NCBI RefSeq assembly: GCF_001411495.1
Contig: NZ_CP012982.1
Location: forward strand, 2,542,001-2,606,000
Origin: Burkholderia cepacia ATCC 25416
GTDB taxonomy: Bacteria > Pseudomonadota > Gammaproteobacteria > Burkholderiales > Burkholderiaceae
Reading direction: 5' to 3'
DNA: 64,000 bases
Shown: one piece after another, positions 17,698 through 25,368 of the stretch
Layout of the letters: each line of letters starts with the position of its first letter
Position numbering within the stretch: the first letter of the stretch is position 1
The notes under the pieces: model-generated
Database searches by the model: none
What the model was told of the DNA's origin: nothing
The model's input: only the letters and a program-made list of their open reading frames with translations
Position numbers and translations under genes: made by a program

Positions 17698-19665
17698 ATG
17701 TGCGGAATCGACGGCTTTCTGAATAGCGTCGCCTGCGATGAGGAGACAGCGCGCGGCACGCTCGCGCGCATGACGGCGAGCCTTGCGCATCGCGGGCCGG
17801 ACGGGCAGGGGATCTGGGTCGACCCGGAGGCCGGCATCGCGCTCGGCCACCGGCGGCTCGCGATCGTCGACCTGTCGGTACACGGCCGACAGCCGATGGC
17901 ATCCGCGTGCGGTCGCTACGTCATGGTCTTCAACGGCGAAATCTACAACCATCGCGAACTGCGCGCGGAGCTCGAGCGCGCGGGGCGCGCACCGGCGTGG
18001 CGCGGCCACTCCGACAGCGAGGTGCTGATCGCGGCGATCGTCGCGTGGGGTGTCGACGCGACGCTGCGGCGCGCGACCGGCATGTTTGCGTTCGCGCTGT
18101 GGAATCGGGCATCGCGGGTGCTGACGCTCGCGCGTGACCGGATCGGCGAAAAACCGCTCTATTACGGCCGGATCGGCGACGCGCTCGTGTTCGCGTCCGA
18201 ACTGAAGGCGCTGCGCGGCTATCCGGGCTTCGACGGCGCGATCGATCGCGATGCGCTGTGCCTGTACCTGCGCCAGTCGAGCGTGCCCGCGCCGCATACG
18301 ATCTATCGCGGCATCCACAAGCTGCCGCCCGGCACGTATATCCAGTTCGAGCATGCGCGCGACACGCCGCGCCTGCGTGCGTACTGGACGCTCGAACAGG
18401 TGATCGAGGACGGTCGCGCGGAGCCGTTCGAGGGCAGTGCCGACGACGCGGTGGGCCAGCTCGACGTGGTCCTGCGCCAGGCCGTCGCGCGGCAGATGGA
18501 AGCCGACGTGCCGCTCGGTGCGTTCCTGTCCGGCGGCATCGATTCATCGACGATCGTCGCGCTGATGCAGGCGCAATCGTCGACACCGGTCGATACGTTC
18601 ACGATCGGCTTCCATGAGGCCGGCTACGACGAGGCCGGTTATGCGAAGGCCGTCGCGCGCCATCTCGGCACGCGCCATACCGAGCTCTACGTCACGGCCG
18701 ACCATGCGCTCGGCGTCGTGCCGAAGCTGCCGTCGATCTACGACGAGCCGTTTTCCGATGCATCGCAGATCCCGACCTTTCTCGTGTCGGAGCTGACGCG
18801 CCGGCACGTGAAGGTGAGCCTGTCCGGCGACGGCGGCGACGAGCTGTTCGGCGGCTACACGCGCTACTTCCTGACGCCGCGCCTGTGGCGCAAGCTGCAT
18901 CGCGTGCCGGGCGCCGTGCGCGCGCGGATCGCCGCCGCGCTGCATGCGTTGCGGCCCGATCACGCGGATCAGCTTGCGGCCGTCGCGCAGGGGGCGTGGG
19001 GCGGCGTGGATGCACGTGAATCGGCGGCGCGCATCGGCGATCGCCTGCACAAGCTCGGCCATGTGATGACCGCCGAGAGCCGCATCGGGCTGTACCGGCT
19101 GCTGATGTCGTCGGTGCATCATCCCGAGCGCCTCGCGCTGTCGGGGCAGGAGCCGGCGACGCCGCTCGACACCGTATCCGCATGGCCCGCGCACCTGAGC
19201 TTCGCCGAGCAGGCGATGGCGATCGACACGCTCACGTACCTGCCGACCGACATCCTCGCGAAAGTCGATCGCGCGGCGATGGCGGTGAGCCTCGAAACGC
19301 GCATGCCGTTCCTCGACCATCACGTCGTCGAATTCGCGTGGCGCGTGCCGGCGCACGTGCGCTTGCCGGAAGGGCAATCGAAGGCGCTGCTGCGCCGGCT
19401 GCTCGACCGCTACGTGCCGTCCGCGCTGATCGACCGGCCGAAGCAGGGCTTCTGCGCGCCCGTCGATCACTGGCTGCGCGGCGCGCTGCGCGACTGGGCC
19501 GAGGCGCTGCTGCGGCCGTCGCGGTTGCGCGAGGAAGGCTATTTCGATGCGGACGCGGTCGAACGTCTGTGGCGGCAGCACGTGACCGGCCGGATGAACT
19601 GGCAGCACCAGCTGTGGACGGTGCTGATGTTCCAGGCGTGGCTGGAGGCGCAACGCGCCGCATGA
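17698..19665 (+). CDS. asnB: Asparagine synthetase (glutamine-hydrolysing), AsnB type
   Basis: 655 residues. After removal of Met1 the nucleophilic Cys2 begins the class II glutaminase (MCGIDGFL, then HRGPDGQGIW, RRLAIVDLS, FNGEIYNHRELR). The C-terminal ATP-pyrophosphatase domain has the PP-loop SGGIDSST near 281 and SGDGGDELFGGY. It makes asparagine, or amidates another carboxylate, from glutamine and ATP. AsnB paralogues often sit in envelope or natural-product clusters. Here it stands between LuxR regulators and a small exported protein, hinting at quorum-type control. The start overlaps GGGGCAG upstream. Confidence 0.93.
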   Translation: MCGIDGFLNSVACDEETARGTLARMTASLAHRGPDGQGIWVDPEAGIALGHRRLAIVDLSVHGRQPMASACGRYVMVFNGEIYNHRELRAELERAGRAPAWRGHSDSEVLIAAIVAWGVDATLRRATGMFAFALWNRASRVLTLARDRIGEKPLYYGRIGDALVFASELKALRGYPGFDGAIDRDALCLYLRQSSVPAPHTIYRGIHKLPPGTYIQFEHARDTPRLRAYWTLEQVIEDGRAEPFEGSADDAVGQLDVVLRQAVARQMEADVPLGAFLSGGIDSSTIVALMQAQSSTPVDTFTIGFHEAGYDEAGYAKAVARHLGTRHTELYVTADHALGVVPKLPSIYDEPFSDASQIPTFLVSELTRRHVKVSLSGDGGDELFGGYTRYFLTPRLWRKLHRVPGAVRARIAAALHALRPDHADQLAAVAQGAWGGVDARESAARIGDRLHKLGHVMTAESRIGLYRLLMSSVHHPERLALSGQEPATPLDTVSAWPAHLSFAEQAMAIDTLTYLPTDILAKVDRAAMAVSLETRMPFLDHHVVEFAWRVPAHVRLPEGQSKALLRRLLDRYVPSALIDRPKQGFCAPVDHWLRGALRDWAEALLRPSRLREEGYFDADAVERLWRQHVTGRMNWQHQLWTVLMFQAWLEAQRAA

Positions 19666-19684
19666 GGCGGCGCGCGGCGCGTCG

Positions 19685-20041
19685 TTACTGATCGAGGCAG
19701 CGCATGCAGCGCCGCTTCGCGTCGTTCGAGTGCAGGCCGCGACACATCGTCATCACGGGCCGCGCATGGCACGAAGGCGGATCGGCGGAGGCCGCCGGCG
19801 AAGCTTGCCGGCGCACGCGATCGGGCGGGGTGGTCGCAGCGGCATCCATCCGTCGCTGGCGTGCGGGCCGCGTGTCGCGACCGGCGCTGCCGTCATTCGG
19901 ATCGCCCGGCGTCATCGACGCGACGTGAAGCGTGGTGTCGTTCGCCGCGTGCGCAACGGGCGGCGCGGTGCACACGAGTGCGACCAGCGCGGCCAACGCG
20001 CAAAGGCGGGCGACGGCGGTTCGCGAATCGCGCATCTTCAT
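19685..20041 (-). CDS. Small exported protein, unknown
   Basis: 118 residues, with a clear Sec signal peptide (MKMRDSRTAVARLCALAALVALVCTAPPVAHA). The mature part is short, hydrophilic and probably disordered, with four Cys (PSCHARPVMTMCRG, KRRCMRCLD) near the C-terminus. GGAACG lies upstream. It converges with asnB, 19 bases apart. I recognise no family. Signal peptide and ribosome site support it; a chance frame in G+C-rich DNA cannot be excluded. Confidence 0.5.
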   Translation of the reverse strand: MKMRDSRTAVARLCALAALVALVCTAPPVAHAANDTTLHVASMTPGDPNDGSAGRDTRPARQRRMDAAATTPPDRVRRQASPAASADPPSCHARPVMTMCRGLHSNDAKRRCMRCLDQ

Positions 20042-20383
20042 GATCGTTCCGTTCGTTCCGGGGCCGGCGGCGCGGAGGGCGCGCGGCTACCTGGTCGATT
20101 GTAGGGACGGCGATGGTCGTGTGTCACGCCGGATTCCGTAGTCGCGGGCATCGGCGGCGGCCCGAGTGGACGCGACGAAGCGTGACGAAGCGCGGTGTCG
20201 TGCGGCCGCCGGCGTCCAAAAGCGACCGCCGCCCTGAGGCGGCGGTCGGGTCGCGACTGGCTGGCGGGCCGGGCGGCGTGCGGGCCGCGCCCGACGGGCG
20301 TGCCGCGAAGCGCTGCGGATCGGCGCAGCGCGGTGGGGGGAGCTCGCAGGCGAGCCGCATGCATGCGGCGCGCGGGTAAATCG
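20042..20383. other. Intergenic region below the PhoB-type gene
   Basis: 342 bases between two minus-strand genes. It contains the terminator at 20216-20247 and must hold the promoter of the small exported protein near 20042-20200. I see no further gene. Confidence 0.5.
20216..20247 (-). terminator. Terminator of the PhoB-type regulator gene
   Basis: A perfect 10-bp stem (GACCGCCGCC at 20224-20233 with GGCGGCGGTC at 20238-20247). Read on the minus strand it is followed by GCTTTTGG, a short T-run. Confidence 0.6.
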
Positions 20384-20782
20384 TCAGGCGTAGTCGGCGG
20401 CCATCACGGCTTGCGGTGCCGCGCGCAGGATCGGCGCGGCTTCGTGGCGCTCGACGTGCGTCATCGCCGCACCGAACAGCACCAGGCGATAGCCGACCGC
20501 ATAGATCGGAATGATCCGCAGGTTCTTGTCGTGATCGAGTTGCAGCTTCGAGCGGATACGCGAGATATGGGTGTCGAGCGTGCGCGACGACACGCCGAGT
20601 TCACGGCCCCACACGGCTTCCTGGATTGCCTGCCGCGGCACGATCTTGTTCATGTTGTCGAGCAGGAATTCGACGACGTCGAATTCACGCGGCGTGACGT
20701 CGACGATCTTGTTGTCGATTTCGATCGTGCGGCGCACGAAGTTGATTTTTATGTTGTCGATGTACAGGTATTTGCAATCCAT
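20384..20782 (-). CDS. Stand-alone OmpR/PhoB-type DNA-binding protein
   Basis: 132 residues. Residues 1-100 form one Trans_reg_C winged helix: YLYIDNIKINFVRRTIEIDNKIVDVTPREFDVVEFLLDNMNKIVPRQAIQEAVWGRELGVSSRTLDTHISRIRSKL, then IIPIYAVGYRLV. No receiver domain precedes it, so it is not controlled by a phosphorylated Asp. Lys, Ile and Asn are used more, and G/C third bases less, than in neighbours, suggesting transfer or an unusual lineage. A cluster of GTTACG repeats lies about 190-240 bases upstream and could be its own operator. Targets are unknown. Confidence 0.87.
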   Translation of the reverse strand: MDCKYLYIDNIKINFVRRTIEIDNKIVDVTPREFDVVEFLLDNMNKIVPRQAIQEAVWGRELGVSSRTLDTHISRIRSKLQLDHDKNLRIIPIYAVGYRLVLFGAAMTHVERHEAAPILRAAPQAVMAADYA

Positions 20783-21186
20783 GGTGGCCCTCGCATGTCC
20801 ATAAAGGAGTGTTTGCGGGTCCTGTGCTGCAACTTCCGGGCCAGGGAAGGGATCGTCACGTCACGACAGGGGGCGGCACCCGAGCGGACGGCGCTGTGGC
20901 CTTGAATTTAAAAGAATTTTCAAGGAGTGGCGTGCCGCGGGTAGGGAAAGGGTCCGAGCAAAGGTGAAGGATTGTTACGTAGCATCGGCGGCTGACGTTA
21001 CGGGCGTTACGTCTGACGTAACGCGGGGGGAGCCGCAGGGGCAACATGCGCGTGATCGGATCGGCAGCAGGGGATGGGAACACGACATCGAACCCTACAT
21101 GGTTCGATGGGAAATCCATATAAATCAGTGACATAAGTGGCCACACTTGCCGACATCGAACCCTACATGAAACCCTGCACGGAAGC
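20783..21186. other. Upstream region of the PhoB-type gene with repeats
   Basis: About 400 bases without a gene. GTTACG occurs at 20974-20979, 20997-21002 and 21006-21011, and CGTTACG/CGTAACG form a dyad at 21005-21023. Further right an 18-base direct repeat (21084-21101, 21152-21169) is present, the first copy lying in a perfect dyad ATCGAACC/GGTTCGAT (21087-21094, 21101-21108). Confidence 0.5.
21084..21169. repeat. 18-bp direct repeat, 68 bases apart
   Basis: GACATCGAACCCTACATG occurs exactly at 21084-21101 and 21152-21169. The left copy overlaps an 8-bp-arm palindrome; the right copy keeps only one half. It may be an operator pair or the scar of a lost element. Confidence 0.6.
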
Positions 21187-21330
21187 ATGACGACCGTCGC
21201 CACCTTTGAGCCGTTGTTTCCCGAAGATCGCGTACACGATCCGCTGCTTGAGCAGGCCGCCGAACTTGTCGATTCGTCGCAGCGGTTGCTTGCCGTACGC
21301 GATACCCCGCTGGCGACTGCGCTCTGCTGA
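21187..21330 (+). pseudogene. Possible relic ORF, 47 residues, unknown
   Basis: A frame beginning MTTVATFEPLFPEDRVHDPL and ending at TALC has a protein-like composition (acidic amphipathic helix LLEQAAELVDSSQRLLAV) but stops after 47 codons and has only a weak ribosome site. The opposite strand holds a 106-codon frame (21163-21483) that is basic and looks less protein-like. I cannot tell which, if either, is or was coding. The surroundings look like degraded DNA. Confidence 0.2.
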
Positions 21331-21501
21331 CTTCGCCTTCGCATCGCGGTGAACTTTCGTTCGGATTGCCGCTGAGCAGCCTCCGGTTTCTGTTTCCGAG
21401 GCTTTGGCCGGAAGTCGAGCAGGAGTAAGAGGGCCGACGGGCCGCGCGAGGTCGGGCGGCGTCGGCTCGAACCAGCACGACATTCCCGCGATGCATTAAA
21501 A

Positions 21502-21539
21502 ACGCCGGCCGCAGGGCGTCTCCGCCCCGCGGCCGGCGT
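21502..21539 (-). terminator. Rho-independent terminator of the iorAB operon
   Basis: A perfect 11-bp stem (ACGCCGGCCGC at 21502-21512 with GCGGCCGGCGT at 21529-21539) just after the stop of iorB at 21552. On the minus strand it is followed directly by TTTTTAATG. Confidence 0.8.
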
Positions 21540-21551
21540 GTCGCCCCGCCG

Positions 21552-23762
21552 TCAAGCCTTCGCGCTATCCGCCGAATCGAACGGCAGCACGTAATGCCGC
21601 TTGCCCGTTGCCGCGAAGATCGCGTTCGCGACCGCGGGCCCGACCGGCGCGACGCCCGGCTCACCGACCCCGGTCGGCGCTTCGGCCGACGGCACGATAT
21701 GCACCTCGACCTTCGGCATCTCCGCGATGCGCAGCACGTGGTAGCCGTCGAAGTTGCGCTGTTCGACCTGGCCGTCCTTCAGCGTGATCGCGCTGTGCAT
21801 CACCGCGCCGAGCCCGAAGCCGATGCCGCCCTCCATCTGCGCGGCGACGATGTCGGGATTGATCGCGATCCCGCAATCGACCGCGCACACCACGCGCTCG
21901 ACCTTCACCTTGCCGTCCGCGTCGACCGACACCTCGGCCACCTGCGCGACATAGCTCTTGAACGCCTCGGCGACGGCGATCCCGCGCCCGCGGCCCTTCG
22001 GCAGCGGCTTGGCCGGATCCCAGCCGGCCTTCTGCGCGGCCAGGTCCAGCACCGCGCGCATGCGAGGCTCCTTCGCGAGCAGGTCGCGGCGGAATGCGTA
22101 CGGATCCTTGCCCGCCGTGTGCGCGGCTTCGTCGATGAACGCCTCGACGGCGTACGCGGTGTGCGAGCTGCCGACCACGCGCCACCACAGCACGGGCAGG
22201 CCCACCTTGGTGGTGGTGAGTTCGACCGACACGTTCGGCACCGCGTACGGCAGGTTCGCCGCGCCCTCGACCGAGGTGGCGTCGATGCCGTTCTTGACCA
22301 TGAACGCTTCGAACGGCGTGCCGGCGAGAATCGACTGGCCGACGATCCGGTGGCGCCAGCCGACCAGCTTGCCGTCCGCGGTCAGTCCCGCGTCGAGCTT
22401 GTGGAAGTACATCGGCCGGTAGAAGCCGCCCTGGATGTCGTCCTCGCGTGTCCATTGCAGCTTGACGGGCTTGCCGTCAGCGCCGAGCGCCTTCGCGATC
22501 GACACGGCCTCGACCACGTAGTCGGACCACGCGTTCGCGCGCCGGCCGAAGCTGCCGCCCGCGTACAGCGTGTGGATCTGCACCTGTTCGGGCTTCAGGC
22601 CGGCCGTCCTGGCCGCGTTGGCCTGGTCGACCGTCTGGAACTGGTCGCCGGCCCAGATTTCGCAGCTGTCCGCCGTCAGCTTGACGACCGCGTCGAGCGG
22701 CTCCATCGGCGCGTGCGCGAGATACGGGAATTCGTACGTCGCGCCGATCTTGCGCGCGGCGCCCGCGATCGCCGCATCGGCGTCGCCGTCCTTGCGGGCC
22801 GACGTGCCCGGCTTGTCGGCGAGCTGCCGGTATTCGCGCATGATCTCGTCCGAGCTGCGCTTTTCGGCGTGCGCTTCGTCCCATTCGACCTTCAGCGCGT
22901 CGCGACCCTGTTTCGCGGCCCAGAAGCCGGTTCCGACGACCGCGACGCCGCCCGGCACCTGCACGACCGACACGACACCCGGCACGGCCTTGGCGGCCGT
23001 CGCGTCGAACGATTTCACCGTGGCGCCGAAGCGCGGCGGGCGCTGCAGCAGCGCGACCCGCATGCCGGGGAAGGTCGTGTCGAGCGTGAAATGCGCGGTG
23101 CCGTTCGATTTCGGCGACGCGTCCACGCGCGGAATCCTCTGGCCGATCAGCTTGAAATCGGCCGGCTGCTTCAGCGCGACCTTGTCCGGCACCGGCAGCT
23201 TCGACGCATCGGCGACGAGCGTGCCGTACGCGGCCTTCTTGCCGCTCTTCGCGTGCGAGACGATGCCGTTGGCGGTCGTCAGCTCGCCGGCCGGAACCTT
23301 CCAGCGGGCCGCCGCGGCCGACACCAGCATCGCGCGGGCCTTGCCGCCCGCTTCGCGCAGTTGCTGCCACGAGTTCGCCATCGCCGAGCTGCCGCCCGTG
23401 CCCTGCATCGTGCCGAACGCGAGGTTCGCGTAGCGTTTCGCATCGGCCGGCGCGCTTTCGACGCGCACGGTCGACCAGTCGGCGTCGAGCTCCTCGGCGA
23501 CGATCGTCGCGATGCCCGTATACGCACCCTGGCCCATTTCGACGTGCTTCGCGATGACCGTGACGGCGCCGTCGGGCGTGATGCGCAGGAACGCATTCGG
23601 CGCGAAGTCCGCGGCGGGCGCGGTCGCGGCCAGCGCGCGGCGGCCGAGGCCGGCCCATTCGAAGCCGATGGTCAGGCTGACGGCGGCCGCGGCACCCGCG
23701 GCCTTCAGGAACGTGCGGCGCGACGGGCGCACCGATCCAGTGTTGTCGAGTTCGATCGTCAT
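21552..23762 (-). CDS. iorB: Isoquinoline 1-oxidoreductase-like molybdopterin subunit
   Basis: 736 residues. The N-terminus [25 protein letters not shown] is a twin-arginine export signal, so the folded Mo enzyme acts in the periplasm. The body is a xanthine-oxidase-family molybdopterin subunit: [74 protein letters not shown] and the C-terminal [18 protein letters not shown], where the conserved active-site Glu lies. Such enzymes hydroxylate N-heteroaromatics or oxidise aldehydes. It follows iorA by two bases; the divergent AraC gene probably regulates both. The substrate may not be isoquinoline. Confidence 0.92.
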   Translation of the reverse strand: MTIELDNTGSVRPSRRTFLKAAGAAAAVSLTIGFEWAGLGRRALAATAPAADFAPNAFLRITPDGAVTVIAKHVEMGQGAYTGIATIVAEELDADWSTVRVESAPADAKRYANLAFGTMQGTGGSSAMANSWQQLREAGGKARAMLVSAAAARWKVPAGELTTANGIVSHAKSGKKAAYGTLVADASKLPVPDKVALKQPADFKLIGQRIPRVDASPKSNGTAHFTLDTTFPGMRVALLQRPPRFGATVKSFDATAAKAVPGVVSVVQVPGGVAVVGTGFWAAKQGRDALKVEWDEAHAEKRSSDEIMREYRQLADKPGTSARKDGDADAAIAGAARKIGATYEFPYLAHAPMEPLDAVVKLTADSCEIWAGDQFQTVDQANAARTAGLKPEQVQIHTLYAGGSFGRRANAWSDYVVEAVSIAKALGADGKPVKLQWTREDDIQGGFYRPMYFHKLDAGLTADGKLVGWRHRIVGQSILAGTPFEAFMVKNGIDATSVEGAANLPYAVPNVSVELTTTKVGLPVLWWRVVGSSHTAYAVEAFIDEAAHTAGKDPYAFRRDLLAKEPRMRAVLDLAAQKAGWDPAKPLPKGRGRGIAVAEAFKSYVAQVAEVSVDADGKVKVERVVCAVDCGIAINPDIVAAQMEGGIGFGLGAVMHSAITLKDGQVEQRNFDGYHVLRIAEMPKVEVHIVPSAEAPTGVGEPGVAPVGPAVANAIFAATGKRHYVLPFDSADSAKA

Positions 23763-23764
23763 GG

Positions 23765-24226
23765 TCAGGCTCCCAGCGTCGCGGCCGCGTCGTGGATCGC
23801 CGCCCGGATGCGGGCGTAGGTCGCACAGCGGCACAGGTTGCCGTTCATCGCGGCGTCGATGTCCGCGTCGGTCGGCTTCGGGTTCTGTTCGAGCAGCGCG
23901 GTGGCCGACATGATCTGGCCGGACTGGCAGTAGCCGCACTGCGGCACCTGCAGCTTGACCCAGGCGGCCTGCACGGCCTGCGCGGGCTTGCTCTGCAGTC
24001 CTTCGATCGTCGTGATGTGCTTGCCCGCGATGCCGGCGAGCGGCAGCACGCACGAGCGGACGGCCTGGCCTTCGAGATGCACGGTGCACGCGCCGCACTG
24101 CGCCATGCCGCAGCCGAACTTCGTGCCGGTCAGTCCCGCGTGTTCGCGAATCGCCCAGAGGACGGGCATCGACGGATCGGCGTCGAGCGTGACGTTCTTG
24201 CCGTTCAGGACAAAGGAGGTAGGCAT
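23765..24226 (-). CDS. iorA: Isoquinoline 1-oxidoreductase-like [2Fe-2S] subunit
   Basis: 153 residues. It has the two-domain iron-sulphur layout: plant-ferredoxin type cluster C-G-M-A-Q-C-G-A-C at about 39-47 with a fourth Cys at 59, and the C-terminal helical domain C-G-Y-C at about 97-100 and C-R-C at about 132-134. It passes electrons from the molybdenum centre of IorB to an acceptor. GGAGAC lies upstream of the start. It is the first gene of the operon. Confidence 0.93.
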   Translation of the reverse strand: MPTSFVLNGKNVTLDADPSMPVLWAIREHAGLTGTKFGCGMAQCGACTVHLEGQAVRSCVLPLAGIAGKHITTIEGLQSKPAQAVQAAWVKLQVPQCGYCQSGQIMSATALLEQNPKPTDADIDAAMNGNLCRCATYARIRAAIHDAAATLGA

Positions 24227-24407
24227 TTTGATTGTCTCCGTGGGGAAAACCCGGCATGCGCCCGGTTAGCGGGCAGTGTGCGCGAGGCACCGGCTTTTGC
24301 GTCTACCCAATCCTGCAAATTTATTGAACAATCCTGCAAATCCCCGGCAGGCTCCGGGCGGTTTCGCTATGCTCCCGCGACATGAGGAAATCTATCGAGG
24401 AAGTGTC

Positions 24408-25331
24408 ATGGACATGACCGATATCGTGACGTCGCGCGAATCCGGGCGGCGCGAGCTGGCGACGCTGATCGGCCGTTTCGCGCCGGCGGACGGCTCGCAT
24501 TCGACGGCCGTGCCGGGCCTGATGCTGCACCGGCACTCGCGTCCGGTCGATCTCGGCTGCGGCGTGTCGCGGGCCGCGCTCGTGATCGCCGCGCAGGGCG
24601 CGAAGCGCGTGATCGTCGCCGGCCAGGCCTACGAGTACGACACGCAGAATTGCCTGATTACATCGATCGACTTGCCGATCCTGTCGCGCGTGACGCACGC
24701 GTCGCCGGAAGCGCCCTACCTGTGCCTGTCGCTGACGCTCGATCCGCAGCGCATCGTCGAGCTCGCGGCCGAGATGCGGCTGCCCGAACCCGACGCGGGC
24801 CCCGAAGGCGAGGGGATCGCGCTCGCCGAGCTCACGCCGCCGCTGCTCGACGCCGCGCTGCGCCTGACGCGGCTGCTCGATACGCCGGCCGACATTCCGG
24901 TCGTCGCGCCGCTGATCGAAAAGGAACTGCTGTACCGGCTGATGACGAGCGGGCAGGGCACGCGGCTGCGGCACATGGCGATCGCGGGCAGCCAGACGCA
25001 CCGGATCGCGCGCGCGATCGAATGGCTCCGCGATCACTTCGCGGAGCCGATGCGCGTCGAGTCGCTCGCGCAGGCAGTCAACATGAGCGTGTCGTCGCTG
25101 CACCACCATTTCAAGCACGTGACGACGCTGAGCCCGCTTCAGTACCAGAAGCAGCTGCGGCTGCACGAGGCGCGGCGGCTGTTGCTGCGGCAGGGCGGCG
25201 ATGTCGGGTCGGTGGCGGCCGTCGTCGGCTACGAAAGCGCGTCGCAGTTCAGCCGCGAATACAGCCGGCTGTTCGGCGCGCCGCCGATGCGCGACGTCGT
25301 GCAGCTGCGGAAGAAGGAACTGCTCGGCTGA
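24408..25331 (+). CDS. AraC-family regulator with AraC_N domain
   Basis: 307 residues, start chosen for GAGGAAG upstream. Residues about 30-185 form the AraC_N cupin-like domain (VPGLMLHRHSRPVDLGCGVSRAALVIAAQGAKRVIVAGQAYEYD, then YLCLSLTLDPQRI). The C-terminal HTH_18 reads IARAIEWLRDHFAEPMRVESLAQAVNMSVSSLHHHFKHVTTLSPLQYQKQLRLHEARRLLL, with a second helix-turn-helix in VAAVVGYESASQFSREYSRLFG. It diverges from iorA across 181 bases and probably controls iorAB in response to an aldehyde or heteroaromatic. Confidence 0.9.
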   Translation: MDMTDIVTSRESGRRELATLIGRFAPADGSHSTAVPGLMLHRHSRPVDLGCGVSRAALVIAAQGAKRVIVAGQAYEYDTQNCLITSIDLPILSRVTHASPEAPYLCLSLTLDPQRIVELAAEMRLPEPDAGPEGEGIALAELTPPLLDAALRLTRLLDTPADIPVVAPLIEKELLYRLMTSGQGTRLRHMAIAGSQTHRIARAIEWLRDHFAEPMRVESLAQAVNMSVSSLHHHFKHVTTLSPLQYQKQLRLHEARRLLLRQGGDVGSVAAVVGYESASQFSREYSRLFGAPPMRDVVQLRKKELLG

Positions 25332-25368
25332 CGGCCGGCAGCCGGCGCGCGGCCGGTCGCCGGTCATT

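Noticed and set aside
20195..20905. Plus-strand open frame overlapping the PhoB-type gene
   Set aside because: It is antisense to a well-defined winged-helix domain and begins without a ribosome site.
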